Source of the DNA: Halalkalicoccus sp. NIPERK01
GTDB lineage: Archaea; Halobacteriota; Halobacteria; Halobacteriales; Halalkalicoccaceae
DNA length: 64,000 nt
Assembly (NCBI RefSeq): GCF_030287405.1
Contig: NZ_JASVVV010000008.1
Location: forward strand, 62,001-126,000
Direction: 5' to 3'
Within the stretch, counting starts at the first letter, position 1; each line of letters begins with the position of its first letter. Made by a program: the position numbers and the translations under genes. The notes beneath the pieces were generated by a model. The model searched no databases and was not told where the DNA came from. It saw only the letters and a list, made by a program, of their open reading frames with translations. Shown piece by piece: positions 44,376-53,734 of the stretch.

Positions 44376-45872
44376 ATGAGGATCAACGTCGACTGGCGCG
44401 TGAGCGCCCGCCTCACCGGGGTCGTCCTCAGGTGGCTCACCGTCCCCCTCGGCTTCCCGCTCCTGGTCGCGGTCTACTACGGCGAGGCGCTCTCCCCGTT
44501 TCTCGTGGCGATGGCGGTCTCGCTGCTCGCGGGCGAGGCGCTCGTTCAGACGGGCAGAGAGGGGCGCCTCGGCCCGCGCGAGGCGTTCCTCATGGTCGCG
44601 GTGACGTGGTTCGTCGTCCCGCTCGCGGGGGCGATCCCGTTCGTCGTCGCGGGGACGGGATCGATCGCCCACCCGGTCGACGCGCTGTTCGAGTCGATGA
44701 GCGGCGTCACGACCACCGGCGCGACGGTCCTGCTGGACTTCGAGATCCACGCCCGCTCGATCATGATGTGGCGACAGGTCAGCCAGTGGCTCGGGGGGCT
44801 CGGCATCCTCGTCCTCGCGACGGCGATCCTCTCGCAGATCGGCGTCGGTGGCGCACAGCTCATGGAGTCCGAAACCCAGACACGGGACGTCAACAAACTC
44901 GCCCCGCGGATCGCCCAGACCGCACGCCTGCTCGGCGAACTCTACGTCGGGCTGACGTTCCTGCTGGTGGCGATCCTCTACGCGCTCTCGCTGGTCGGTC
45001 TCGCCCCGAACATGGGGCTGTACAACGCGGTCGCCCACCCGCTGACGACCGTCTCGACGGCTGGCTTCTCGCCGGAGGCCGACAGTGTCATGGCCTTCTC
45101 GCCGGCCGTCCAGTGGGTCATCACCCTGTTCATGATCGTCGGGGCGACGAACTTCCTGCTCATCTACTTCGCCCTGCAGGGCGACTGGCGAAGGCTCGTC
45201 GATAGCGAGGAGTTCCGCTTCTACGTCGCGTTGCTCGCGCTGTTGGGGGCGATCACGACCGTCCTGCTCGTCCTCGACGAGACCTACGCGGGCGGCATCG
45301 AGGAGACGGTGCGCCACGCCGTGTTCAACACCGTCTCGATGATGACGACGACGGGCTACGCGAACGTCGACTTCGACGGCTGGGAGGCGGGCGCGAAACA
45401 CGTCCTGTTCGTCTGTATGTTCATCGGCGGGATGGCCGGGTCGACCACCTGCTCGATCAAGACGCTGCGCTGGCTGGTCGTCCTCAAGGGGTTTCGCCGC
45501 GACCTGTTCACCTCGATCCACCCCGAGGCGATCCGCCCCGTCCGACTGAGCGGCGAGGTGATCGACGAGGAGGCGATCCGGGACATCTACGCGTTCACCC
45601 TCGTGAACCTCCTGCTCTTCTCGGCGGCGACGACCTTCATCGTCGTCGACGGCGCCCGCGCGGGCCTCGCGCTGAGCGAGTTCGACGCGATGGGCGCGGC
45701 CGCGGCGACGTTCCTCAACATCGGCCCCGCCTTCGGCATCGCCGGCCCCTTCGGCACCTACGAGGGGTTCCCGACGACGACCAAACTGGTGATGATCGTC
45801 CTGATGTGGATCGGCCGCATCGAAGTGATCCCGGTGCTCGTCCTGCTCACGAAGGCCTTCTGGACCTCATAG
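44376..45872 (+). CDS. trkH: Trk potassium uptake membrane subunit TrkH
   Basis: 498 residues with about ten membrane helices arranged as four pore repeats. The filter loops are SGVTTTGATVL, VSTAGFSPEA, TTTGYANVDF and FLNIGPAFGIAG. TrkH imports K+, vital in haloarchaea that balance salt with KCl. The 3' end overlaps the convergent trkA gene by 6 bases, so the channel and its gating subunit are paired tail to tail. Confidence 0.94.
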   Translation: MRINVDWRVSARLTGVVLRWLTVPLGFPLLVAVYYGEALSPFLVAMAVSLLAGEALVQTGREGRLGPREAFLMVAVTWFVVPLAGAIPFVVAGTGSIAHPVDALFESMSGVTTTGATVLLDFEIHARSIMMWRQVSQWLGGLGILVLATAILSQIGVGGAQLMESETQTRDVNKLAPRIAQTARLLGELYVGLTFLLVAILYALSLVGLAPNMGLYNAVAHPLTTVSTAGFSPEADSVMAFSPAVQWVITLFMIVGATNFLLIYFALQGDWRRLVDSEEFRFYVALLALLGAITTVLLVLDETYAGGIEETVRHAVFNTVSMMTTTGYANVDFDGWEAGAKHVLFVCMFIGGMAGSTTCSIKTLRWLVVLKGFRRDLFTSIHPEAIRPVRLSGEVIDEEAIRDIYAFTLVNLLLFSAATTFIVVDGARAGLALSEFDAMGAAAATFLNIGPAFGIAGPFGTYEGFPTTTKLVMIVLMWIGRIEVIPVLVLLTKAFWTS

Positions 45873-47204
45873 CACCGCGGCCACGGCGTCGACCACGTCG
45901 GTGCGCGCGAAGACGATGACGTGATCGCCGACCTCGATCCGCGTCTCCCCCCGCGGGATGATACACTCCCCGTCGCGGGTGACCGCGCCGACGACGACCG
46001 CCTCCGGGAGGTCGGCCATCGACTCCTTCAGGGGGCGACCCGCCAGCACGCTCTCGCGGTTGATCTCGACCTCGATGACCTCCGCCCGGTCGTTGTGGAT
46101 GAGCGAGATGTTCTCGGCGCGGCCCTCGTGGGTGAATCGGGTGATCTCCTCGGCGGTGATCTCCCGCGGGTTGATCGCCGCGTCGACGCCGACGGACTCG
46201 AAGATGTCGACGTAATCGCCGTGTTCGACGACCGCCACCGCACGGGCGGCCCCGAGCTGTTTCGCCAGCAGCGAGATGAGCAGGTTCGCCTCGTCGTGGA
46301 GCAGCGCGCTCACGACGACGTCGGCCTCGTCGATGTGTTCCCGCGAGAGGAACTCCATGTCCGTCGCGTCGCTCTCCATCACCACGGTGTTGGGAAGGCG
46401 CTCGGCGAGGTCGCGCGCCCGGTCGTGGTCCTCCTCGATGAGTCGGGGCGAGAGCCCCTGTTGTTCGAGCAGTCGGGCGACCTGGAACCCGATCTCGCTG
46501 CCGCCGATGACGACGATCTCCTCGGTCGATCCCGGCGTCTGCTCGGGCGAGAGTTCGGCCCCGAAGCGCTGGACGCTCTCGGGGCTGCCGATCACGACGA
46601 CGTAGTCGCCGGCCTCGAGGACCGTCTCCCCGCGGGCGATCTGGACGGTCTCGCCCCGGAGCAGGCCGACGAACGTCAGCGAGTCGAACCGATCGGCCTC
46701 CGCGACGGTCTGTCCCGCGATCGAACTGTTCTCGGGGATCTCGAACTCGGCCATCTGGACGGTCCCGCCGGCGAAGGGGTCGGCGTCGCGCGCGGCGGGC
46801 AGGCCGACGATGGTGACGATCGCCTGCGCCGACAGCAGGTCCGAACAGACCATGAAGTCGACGCCGAAGCCCCGGTTCGATCGGTTCCACGTGTCGAGCA
46901 GGTCGGGCTTCTTCACCCGGGCGATGGTGAACACCTCGCCCGCGATCTTCGCGGCGTTGCAGGCGACGATGTTCGTCTCGTCGTTGTCGGTGCTCGCGAT
47001 GAGCATGTCCGCCCGGTCGATCCCCGCCTCCTCGAGCGTCGGCATCGAGGTGCCGTCGCCCTGAATGGCCAACACGTCGATCGAGTAGGTCAACTCTTCG
47101 ACGCGGTCGGCGTCGATGTCGACGACGACGACCTCGTGGGAGTCGGCGAGTCCGGCCGCGATCGAGGAGCCGACCTCGCCGGCACCGATGATGATTACGC
47201 GCAC
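45867..47204 (-). CDS. trkA: Trk potassium uptake regulatory subunit TrkA
   Basis: 445 residues made of two RCK_N/RCK_C repeats. The first Rossmann fold begins VIIIGAGEVGSSIAAGL and the second EIVVIGGSEIGFQVARLL near 230. ARVKKPDLLDTW and LAKQLGAARAVAVVEH fit nucleotide-binding RCK folds. It binds NAD(H)/nucleotides and gates TrkH on the cytoplasmic side. Confidence 0.94.
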   Translation of the reverse strand: MRVIIIGAGEVGSSIAAGLADSHEVVVVDIDADRVEELTYSIDVLAIQGDGTSMPTLEEAGIDRADMLIASTDNDETNIVACNAAKIAGEVFTIARVKKPDLLDTWNRSNRGFGVDFMVCSDLLSAQAIVTIVGLPAARDADPFAGGTVQMAEFEIPENSSIAGQTVAEADRFDSLTFVGLLRGETVQIARGETVLEAGDYVVVIGSPESVQRFGAELSPEQTPGSTEEIVVIGGSEIGFQVARLLEQQGLSPRLIEEDHDRARDLAERLPNTVVMESDATDMEFLSREHIDEADVVVSALLHDEANLLISLLAKQLGAARAVAVVEHGDYVDIFESVGVDAAINPREITAEEITRFTHEGRAENISLIHNDRAEVIEVEINRESVLAGRPLKESMADLPEAVVVGAVTRDGECIIPRGETRIEVGDHVIVFARTDVVDAVAAVL

Positions 47205-47267
47205 GGAACCACCGCTGGTGTCATTGCTCGCCGGTTTGCGACCGGGGCGTATGGGTATTTCCCTTCA

Positions 47268-47378
47268 TACTGTCGGTCGTGGGAGTCTGGCCTGCAGTGG
47301 CACGCTTAGACGGGCACGGCCACGAGTCCCGCCTCTCGCGGCTCCAAGTGATTCACGGCGGTACGACCGACGGTATCA
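47268..47378 (+). repeat. inverted-repeat element, copy B (MITE-like)
   Basis: 111 bases, similar to copy A at 12697-12806 in the opposite orientation. Ends are inverted: TACTGTCGGTCGT at 47268 and ACGACCGACGGTA ending 47375; the 13-base arms pair with one G-T. The last three bases are the stop codon (TGA on the minus strand) of the SRPBCC gene, as in copy A. Between trkA and this element, 47205-47267, I see nothing else. Confidence 0.75.
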
Positions 47379-47906
47379 GACGGACTCGGGCGTCCGGTGG
47401 ACCTCGAGGTCGACCTCGCGTGGCTCGCCTTCGAGGTCCGCGACGATCCGCTCGACGATGCGTTCTGCCTCCTCCTCGACCTTCGGCTTGACCTTCTCGA
47501 TCACCCAGCCCAGCGAGACGAACGCCGGGAGGTCGATCGCACTCGAACTGGCCGAGTCGGGGTCGAACCCGATGTGGAGGTAGACCCGCGAGGCGGTCTC
47601 CTCGCCTTCGGGGGCCTCCTCGGGCACCTCCTCGACGCGCCAGTGGCCGCGGGCGTGGATGTCCTTGACCAGTCGCCAGTCGATCCGCGTGGGGGGATCG
47701 ACCTCCGTGACCTCCGAACGCGCGGTGTACGAGAGCTTCCACCACTCGAGTCGGAGGTCGTACTCGGTGCCGGGCGAGCCGTCGCCGTGCTGGCGGACCT
47801 CCGTGAGGTACTTCGAGTAGTTCGCGTACCGGGGAAAGTCGATGAGGAACTCGTAGACCTCCTCGGGCGGCAGGTAGACGACCGTGCTCAGTTCGACTTC
47901 GTCCAC
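47376..47906 (-). CDS. SRPBCC (START/polyketide cyclase-like) protein
   Basis: 176 residues of the coenzyme Q-binding/cyclase type: EVELSTVVYLPPEEVYEFL and RIDWRLVKDIHARGHW mark the alpha-beta grip fold. Ligand unknown. Its stop codon is the terminal triplet of repeat element B. A TATA-like ACTTAG is about 27 bases before the ATG. Confidence 0.75.
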   Translation of the reverse strand: MDEVELSTVVYLPPEEVYEFLIDFPRYANYSKYLTEVRQHGDGSPGTEYDLRLEWWKLSYTARSEVTEVDPPTRIDWRLVKDIHARGHWRVEEVPEEAPEGEETASRVYLHIGFDPDSASSSAIDLPAFVSLGWVIEKVKPKVEEEAERIVERIVADLEGEPREVDLEVHRTPESV

Positions 47907-48014
47907 GGGGTGGGTTGCGACGACCGCGCCCTAAGTGTTTGGATACGGGGTGGCTCGGCGACCGAATACGGGCGGCTGACGGAGTTATGCCCTCGGACGG
48001 CGTACGTTCTCGAC

Positions 48015-48668
48015 ATGAGTACGGGAGAACTCGAGCCGTTTCACGGGATTCAGGTGCCGGGCGTCTGTTTCGAGTCGGGCCACTGCGTCTGGCTGCTTCG
48101 CTTCACCGAGACGCCGACGGATCTACCTAGCTACACCGAGGTGTGGCTGATCACGCCCGACGGCGGGACGACGCTGTTCGTCGACCCCGAGGAGGCCGCC
48201 GCGACGGTCGAGGAGTACCACGCGTTCGACGAGGTGCGCGGGGCGGAGATCGACGTCGCGCTCCCCGATCAGGAGACGATTCGGGTTACGGTGGCCGGCG
48301 ACACCGACCTCGAGTTCGACCTCACACACGAGCTAACGCCGCGGGCGCGCGCCCTGAGCGCGATGCTGAACGCGACGCCCGAGCGGGTCGCCCGGAGCCG
48401 GATCGGGGCCGCCGTCGGCACGGCGACGCTGAACACGCTGTTGCCCGCCAACGGGCTTCGCGTGGCCGGCACGACCGACACGGGGCGGCGCTACCGGAAC
48501 GAACCGGTGCGGGTGACGCTCGGTACCGACGCCTCGGCGACCCTCGACGGGGAGGACCTCGGGGGGCTCGCCCCACCCACTCGGCCGATTGCGTTCGGCG
48601 ACCTCCACGTTCCCGACCGGCCGGTCGTCACGTTCGGCGATCTCTTCCTCGAATATCCGGTGAAGTGA
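48015..48668 (+). CDS. conserved-looking hypothetical protein
   Basis: 217 acidic residues, soluble, mostly beta and helix, with GLRVAGTTDTGRRYRNEPVR and FGDLFLEYPVK at the C-terminus. I do not recognise a family. The ATG at 48015 is chosen because the region upstream in the same frame is antisense to the SRPBCC gene, and a TATA-like GTTATG lies about 28 bases upstream. Confidence 0.65.
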   Translation: MSTGELEPFHGIQVPGVCFESGHCVWLLRFTETPTDLPSYTEVWLITPDGGTTLFVDPEEAAATVEEYHAFDEVRGAEIDVALPDQETIRVTVAGDTDLEFDLTHELTPRARALSAMLNATPERVARSRIGAAVGTATLNTLLPANGLRVAGTTDTGRRYRNEPVRVTLGTDASATLDGEDLGGLAPPTRPIAFGDLHVPDRPVVTFGDLFLEYPVK

Positions 48669-48740
48669 CGCCTCCAGACCGGGGCGGTCTGGGCATCGGC
48701 GATAGACACCCTTACGGCCGGGTCCCTGCTCCCGTTCGAC

Positions 48741-49493
48741 ATGGAACCGGACACGGACGCGGATGCGGACGTACTGATCGTCGGCGGTGGGGTCGCCGGA
48801 CTCACGGCGGGGACCTTCACCGCCCGCGCCGGACTGGAGACGCTGGTCGTCACGGCGGGCGAGTCGATCCTGCGGCGTAATGCCCACCTCGAGAACTACC
48901 CCGGGTTCCCCGCGGGCGTCGACTCGCGGCTGTTCGTCGACATGACGCGCGCGCAGGCGGAACGCGCGGGCTGTGGGTTCGTAGACGGGGAGGTCACGCA
49001 GGTCACGCACGCCAACGGGAACGAGGAGGGCTTCGAGGTCGCGACCGCCGGGGGCGACGTGCATCGAGCAGCGCGGGTGATCGCCGCCTCGTGGTCGGAT
49101 TCGAGCTACCTCGAATCGCTCGACGTGGACCTCGATCGCCGGGGGAGCAAGCAGTACATCGGTATCGACGACGAGGGCCGCACCGCGGTCGAGGGTCTGT
49201 ATGCCGCCGGGCGGATCGCCCGCCGGTACCACCAGGCGGTGATCGCGGCGGGCCACGGCGCGGAGGTCGCCCTGACGCTGATCCACGATTCCGACCTGCA
49301 TTTCTACAACGACTGGGTCGTTCCGGAGGGGTATTTCACCGACCGGGGTCGGGAGGTCCCGCCGGGCTGTGAGGAGATCGACGCCGAGGAACGCGAGCGC
49401 CGGGCGGCCGAGAGCCGCGAGGCCATGCGCGAGTGGTTCGCGGAGCCACACGGGGACGAGCCGACGCCGCATCCGAGCCTCGTGGAAGAGTGA
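48741..49493 (+). CDS. short FAD-dependent oxidoreductase (thioredoxin reductase-like)
   Basis: 250 residues. The FAD Rossmann motif is DVLIVGGGVAGLTAGTFTAR, and the second FAD motif AVEGLYAAGRIARRYHQAVIA is near residue 155. Between them only about 100 residues remain: the NADPH domain and the CxxC redox pair of thioredoxin reductase are missing. So it is a single-domain flavoprotein, possibly reduced by a partner. An acidic C-terminal tail follows. Confidence 0.8.
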   Translation: MEPDTDADADVLIVGGGVAGLTAGTFTARAGLETLVVTAGESILRRNAHLENYPGFPAGVDSRLFVDMTRAQAERAGCGFVDGEVTQVTHANGNEEGFEVATAGGDVHRAARVIAASWSDSSYLESLDVDLDRRGSKQYIGIDDEGRTAVEGLYAAGRIARRYHQAVIAAGHGAEVALTLIHDSDLHFYNDWVVPEGYFTDRGREVPPGCEEIDAEERERRAAESREAMREWFAEPHGDEPTPHPSLVEE

Positions 49494-49502
49494 TCGCGGT
49501 CC

Positions 49503-50684
49503 TCAGGGAAGCGTCTCGCAGGCCACGCCGTCGCCGTCAGCGTCGAGCCGGTGTGGATCGCTCGGATCGTCGTCGTAGACGGCCTGGGCCTGTGCCTGCG
49601 TCTCGAAGTCCGAACAGTCGAGGTCGCCGTCGGTCCCGGCGGGTGGACTCTCGTTCCCACTCCCGTCGTCCGCGGGCGGGTCGTCCGTCGAGCCCTCGAA
49701 GCCCCACAGGCCGACCCCTTCGCGCTGGGCGTCGGCCTCGGCGCCCTTGAAGGCGGGGCGCTCGGAGAACTGCGAGTCGTACATCCGGGCGAGGCCCTCG
49801 TCGATCAGCGCGCGGTTGAACGAGTCCCCGTCGTCGGTGTAGACGTAGACGAGCAGCCGACCGAACGATCCGCGCCGGTCGGCCTCGGGGTCGACCGCGA
49901 TGCGGACCTCCTTCCCGTCGAGTTCATCGGTGGCGTACGCCGTCGCGCGGTCGCCCCACTCGGCGAGCCAGTCCGCTCCAGCAGTGGTGTCGGGAATCCC
50001 CTCGAAGTCGTCGGGATCGCTCTGACCGTATGTCTCGGGGGTGTCGACCCCGAGCAGCCTGATGGTGTCGACCTCGCCGTTCGGGAACGTGACCTCCATC
50101 GTGTCGCCGTCGATCACCCGATCGACCGTGACAATCCACTCCGTGCCGTCGGCCGGCCCGCGTGTGGACGCCGGCTCGTCGGTCCCGTCGCCATCGGAAT
50201 CGTCCGAGTCGCTCGATGGACCGTCCCCATCGTCCTCCGATCCGGCGTCCGAGGACCCATCCGTCGAGTCGTCGGAGTCGGACCCGCTCGACGGGTCGCT
50301 CCCCGCGTCGTCCTCGGGCGCGTCCGACTCCGTCCCGTCAGAGTCGTTTCCATCGCTGGTGCTATCGCCGTCGTCCCCGTTGGAGTCGTCCGCCTCGTCG
50401 GACGTATCGGAGGCCGGTTCGTCCGAGTCGGCCGAACCGGAGTCGTCCGGCGGATCCGTGCCGTTCGAGTCGTCGCTCCCCTCGGGGTCGGACTCGTCGT
50501 CGCCGTCGTCAGCCCCGTCCTCGCCGCCTCCGCCGTCGGTCCCTTCGGGGTCGCCGTCCCCGCTTTCGACCGGTTCGCCGTCTCCGGGACCGGGGTCGTC
50601 GGTTCCGACACCGGCACAGCCGGCGAGCACGACGACGAGACAGAGGACGGCGATGCTACAGAGTCGACGCGAACGTCCGCTCAT
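49503..50684 (-). CDS. secreted thermonuclease lipoprotein with Excalibur domain
   Basis: 393 residues. A lipoprotein signal ends LAGC (C23); an Asp/Ser/Gly-rich linker of about 150 residues follows. The staphylococcal-nuclease domain (about 179-330) has VIDGDTMEV, active-site R209 and E217 in [10 protein letters not shown], and R276 in GRLLVYVY. The C-terminal 40 residues are a calcium-binding Excalibur motif (DLDCSDF, then [10 protein letters not shown]). It should degrade nucleic acid at the cell surface. Confidence 0.9.
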   Translation of the reverse strand: MSGRSRRLCSIAVLCLVVVLAGCAGVGTDDPGPGDGEPVESGDGDPEGTDGGGGEDGADDGDDESDPEGSDDSNGTDPPDDSGSADSDEPASDTSDEADDSNGDDGDSTSDGNDSDGTESDAPEDDAGSDPSSGSDSDDSTDGSSDAGSEDDGDGPSSDSDDSDGDGTDEPASTRGPADGTEWIVTVDRVIDGDTMEVTFPNGEVDTIRLLGVDTPETYGQSDPDDFEGIPDTTAGADWLAEWGDRATAYATDELDGKEVRIAVDPEADRRGSFGRLLVYVYTDDGDSFNRALIDEGLARMYDSQFSERPAFKGAEADAQREGVGLWGFEGSTDDPPADDGSGNESPPAGTDGDLDCSDFETQAQAQAVYDDDPSDPHRLDADGDGVACETLP

Positions 50685-50785
50685 GCACGTTCCTCGTCGA
50701 TCCGTTATGTGAGTGTTTGGACTGGTACGATCTAGCTAGGTTATTTGGGCGCTGGACCGCCGGCGATCCCGGAGCGACCGGCTAC

Positions 50786-50791
50786 GTTTAA
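50786..50791 (+). promoter_or_regulatory. coaBC promoter
   Basis: GTTTAA, centred about 29 bases before the ATG at 50818. Confidence 0.5.
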
Positions 50792-50817
50792 CCCCTCGGG
50801 TCGAAAAGGGCGGATAG

Positions 50818-52029
50818 ATGCTCTCGGGAGTGAACGTCGCGCTCGGAATCACGGGGTCGATCGCCGCGGTCAAGACGGTGGAGATCGCCCACGAACTGCG
50901 CCGGCGCGGTGCGAACGTCAGAGGGGTGATGAGCGAGAGCGCACGGGGGATCGTCCACCCCTGGAGCGTCGAGTTCGCCACCGACGAGGAGGTGGTCACG
51001 GAGATCACGGGGCGAGTCGAACACGTCGACCTCTGTGGCTGGGAGGGGTGGGCCGACGTGCTGTTGATCGCGCCGGCGACGGCGAACACGGTGGGGAAGA
51101 TCGCGGGCGCGATCGACGACACGCCCGTCACGACCTGTGCGACGACCGCCCTCGGGGCGGACCTGCCGGTCGTGATCGCCCCCGCGATGCACGAACCGAT
51201 GTACGACCACCCAGGGGTGCTCGATTCGATCGAGCGCGTCGAGGGGTGGGGCGTCGAGTTCGTTTCACCGCGCATCGAGGAGGGCAAGGCGAAGATCGCC
51301 GCCGCCGACGCCATCGCGCTCGCGACCGCGCGGGCGGCGACGCCCTCGGCGCTCGCGGGCGAGCACGTCGTCGTGACGGCCGGAGCGACCGCCGAATCGG
51401 TCGACCCCGTGCGCGTGTTGACCAACCGCTCGTCGGGCAAGACCGGGCGGGCGGTCGCGCGGGCCTGCTACGTCGCCGGCGCGGACGTGACGCTGATCCA
51501 CGCGCTCGTCGGCCCCCACCCGGTGACCGCGGGCGAGGAGGCGGACCCGGCGACCTACGCCGAGTTCGTGAGCGTCGAGAGCAGCGCCGAACTCTCGGAG
51601 GCGGCACTCGCGGCCGCCGCGGACGCCGACGCGTACGTCTCGGTCGCGGCGATCAGCGACTACACCGTCGAACCCGAGGAGGAGAAGATCCGCTCGGGCG
51701 AGGACGTCTCGCTCGACCTGCTCCCGAGCCCGAAGGTGGTCGACGCCGTCCGGGAGGCCAATCCGGACCTCCCGATCGTCGGGTTCAAGACCGAGACGGG
51801 CGGCGACGACGATGCGATGGTCGAGGCCGCACGCGCGATCGCCGAGCGCGTCGGCATGAGCTTCGTCGTCGCCAACGACGCGAGCGTGATGGGCGCGGAG
51901 GAGACGCGCACCCTGTTCGTCGACGGCGAGGTCACCGAACGCGTCGGGACGAAGGCGGAGATCGGCGAGGCGGTCGCGGCCGAACTCGGCGACCGGATCG
52001 GCGGAACCGCCACGCGACACGAGGAATAA
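50818..52029 (+). CDS. coaBC: phosphopantothenoylcysteine synthetase/decarboxylase
   Basis: 403 residues of the bifunctional Dfp protein. The N-terminal flavin domain has LGITGSIAAVKTVEIAHEL, APATANTVGKIA and PAMHEPMYDHPG. The C-terminal synthetase half (from about 182) has VVTAGATAESVDPVRVLTNR and AISDYTVEP. It makes 4'-phosphopantetheine for coenzyme A. It runs in the same direction as the antiporter operon, 90 bases upstream. Confidence 0.94.
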   Translation: MLSGVNVALGITGSIAAVKTVEIAHELRRRGANVRGVMSESARGIVHPWSVEFATDEEVVTEITGRVEHVDLCGWEGWADVLLIAPATANTVGKIAGAIDDTPVTTCATTALGADLPVVIAPAMHEPMYDHPGVLDSIERVEGWGVEFVSPRIEEGKAKIAAADAIALATARAATPSALAGEHVVVTAGATAESVDPVRVLTNRSSGKTGRAVARACYVAGADVTLIHALVGPHPVTAGEEADPATYAEFVSVESSAELSEAALAAAADADAYVSVAAISDYTVEPEEEKIRSGEDVSLDLLPSPKVVDAVREANPDLPIVGFKTETGGDDDAMVEAARAIAERVGMSFVVANDASVMGAEETRTLFVDGEVTERVGTKAEIGEAVAAELGDRIGGTATRHEE

Positions 52030-52119
52030 CGAAATCGTTTTCCTTGGCCTACCGTTTGATTCGGGTAGCATGGACCCCAGCTATGAGTAGGGACAGTCCA
52101 CCACAGGGAGGGGCCGTTC

Positions 52120-53151
52120 GTGGCGACTGAGCGGGTTCTCGTGCCGGTCGAGCGATCCCTGACGCTCAGGCGGACCGTCGGCTACGCCGTCGAATCGGCG
52201 CGCACGGCCGAGGGAAGCGTCGAACTCCACTTCGTCGTCGCGGTGACCGACGACGAGCGGACGCCGGGCGGCCGCGAGTCGATCGAGGCGGCCGAGTCGC
52301 TGCTGGATCGGGTCCGCGCCTGGACCGACGAGGACCTCGGGGAGGAGCGGGTGCCCGTCGAGACGGCCGTCGTCGGGACCGATCGGTACCTGTTCAGCCC
52401 GCGGGACTACGCCGACCGCCTCGCGGAGTACGTCCGGGAGCACGACGTCGACCGCGTGCTGATCGACCCGGAGTACCGCCCCGGGTCCAGCGCGCCGATG
52501 CTCCGCCCGCTCGAACACCGCCTCCGGGAACACGGCATCGCGTACGAGGAGGCCCCGGTCGAGCCGAGGACGCGCCGTGGACGGCTCGTCACGCCCGGCG
52601 GCGCGAGCCGGTTCGTCGCGCTGTTCGCCCTCTCCTTTGGCTTCTATCTCCTCATGGGCGATCCGACCTACTGGTTCGACCTCGTAACGGGGGCGACCAC
52701 GGGACTGATCGTCGCGTTCACCCTCGATCACGTGGCGTTCTCGCGTCCGCCGTCGGTCCGCCGGACGCCCCGGCGCGCGCTCCGGTTCGCCGTCTACGTC
52801 CCGTACCTCCTGTTCGAGATCGTCAAGGCGAACGTGGCGGTCTCGCTCGTGATCCTGCGGCCGTCGATGCCGATCCAGCCGCGGCTGACCCGCGTTCGGT
52901 CGGCCGTCCGCGGCGGCCTCCCGCTGACGACGCTCGCCAACAGCATCACGCTCACGCCGGGGACGCTGACCGTCCGGGCGGACGACCGGGACCTCGTGGT
53001 CCACACCCTGATCACGGACGCCCGCGAGGACCTCTTCGACGGAGGGCTCGAACGCGCGGTTCGCTTCGTCTTCTACGGGCGTAGCGCCGCCGGGATCCCC
53101 AGCCCCGAGGAGCGCGGCGACACCGAGATCATCGGGGGGAACGACTCGTGA
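52120..53151 (+). CDS. mnhE: Mrp/Mnh antiporter subunit E with N-terminal Usp-like domain
   Basis: 343 residues, twice the size of usual MnhE. Residues 1-145 resemble a universal stress protein fold (RVLVPVERSLTLRRTVGYAV, then HDVDRVLIDPEY). MnhE follows from about 163, with two or three membrane helices (RFVALFALSFGFYLLMG) and PLTTLANSITLTPGTLTV. The start is GTG with a strong GGGAGGGG site. It is the first gene of a nine-gene operon for a cation/proton antiporter. Confidence 0.88.
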   Translation: MATERVLVPVERSLTLRRTVGYAVESARTAEGSVELHFVVAVTDDERTPGGRESIEAAESLLDRVRAWTDEDLGEERVPVETAVVGTDRYLFSPRDYADRLAEYVREHDVDRVLIDPEYRPGSSAPMLRPLEHRLREHGIAYEEAPVEPRTRRGRLVTPGGASRFVALFALSFGFYLLMGDPTYWFDLVTGATTGLIVAFTLDHVAFSRPPSVRRTPRRALRFAVYVPYLLFEIVKANVAVSLVILRPSMPIQPRLTRVRSAVRGGLPLTTLANSITLTPGTLTVRADDRDLVVHTLITDAREDLFDGGLERAVRFVFYGRSAAGIPSPEERGDTEIIGGNDS

Positions 53152-53423
53152 GCCTCGTCGAGGACGTCTTCATCTGGGGGGCCGTCGCGTTCGTCGTTCT
53201 CGCGATCGCGATGCTCTATCGCGCCGTCAAGGGCCCGACGATGCAGGACCGCGTGCTCGCGGTGAACGTCCTGGGGACGAACACCGTGGTGATCCTCGCG
53301 CTGCTCGCGGTCGGGCTCGACGAGCCGTGGTTCCTCGACATCGCGCTGGTGTACGCGCTGCTCAACTTCCTGATGTCGATCGCCATCTCGAAGTTCACCG
53401 TCGAGCGCGGGGGGATCATATGA
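53148..53423 (+). CDS. mnhF: Mrp/Mnh antiporter subunit F
   Basis: 91 residues with three membrane helices: N-terminal VFIWGAVAFVVLAIAMLYR, then AVKGPTMQDRVLAVNVLGTN. This fits MnhF/MrpF. The GTG start overlaps the mnhE stop (GTGA), and the stop overlaps the mnhG ATG. Confidence 0.92.
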   Translation: MSLVEDVFIWGAVAFVVLAIAMLYRAVKGPTMQDRVLAVNVLGTNTVVILALLAVGLDEPWFLDIALVYALLNFLMSIAISKFTVERGGII

Positions 53424-53734
53424 TCGAGACCCTGCGGGTGGGGCTGATCGTCGTCCTCGTCGCCGGCGGCGTCTTCTTCACGTTCGTCTCGGCGATGGGC
53501 GTGTTGCGCCTGCCGGACGTCTACGCGCGCGCCCACACCGCCTCCCAGACGGACACGCTGGGGGCCGGACTGGCGCTCGCGGCGGTCGCGCTCGGGTTGG
53601 GCTGGCAGTCGGCGACGGTCTTCACCGTCCTGCTGTTGATCTTCATCTTCATCACCAACCCGACGGCGGCCCACGCGATCGCACGGGCGGCCTACGAGTC
53701 GGGGATCGAACCCTGGACGGAGGAGGAGCGATGA
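53420..53734 (+). CDS. mnhG: Mrp/Mnh antiporter subunit G
   Basis: 104 residues with three helices and the family motif MGVLRLPDVYARAHTASQTDTLG. It is coupled to neighbours by 4-base overlaps on both sides. The product is a small membrane subunit of the antiporter. Confidence 0.92.
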   Translation: MIETLRVGLIVVLVAGGVFFTFVSAMGVLRLPDVYARAHTASQTDTLGAGLALAAVALGLGWQSATVFTVLLLIFIFITNPTAAHAIARAAYESGIEPWTEEER

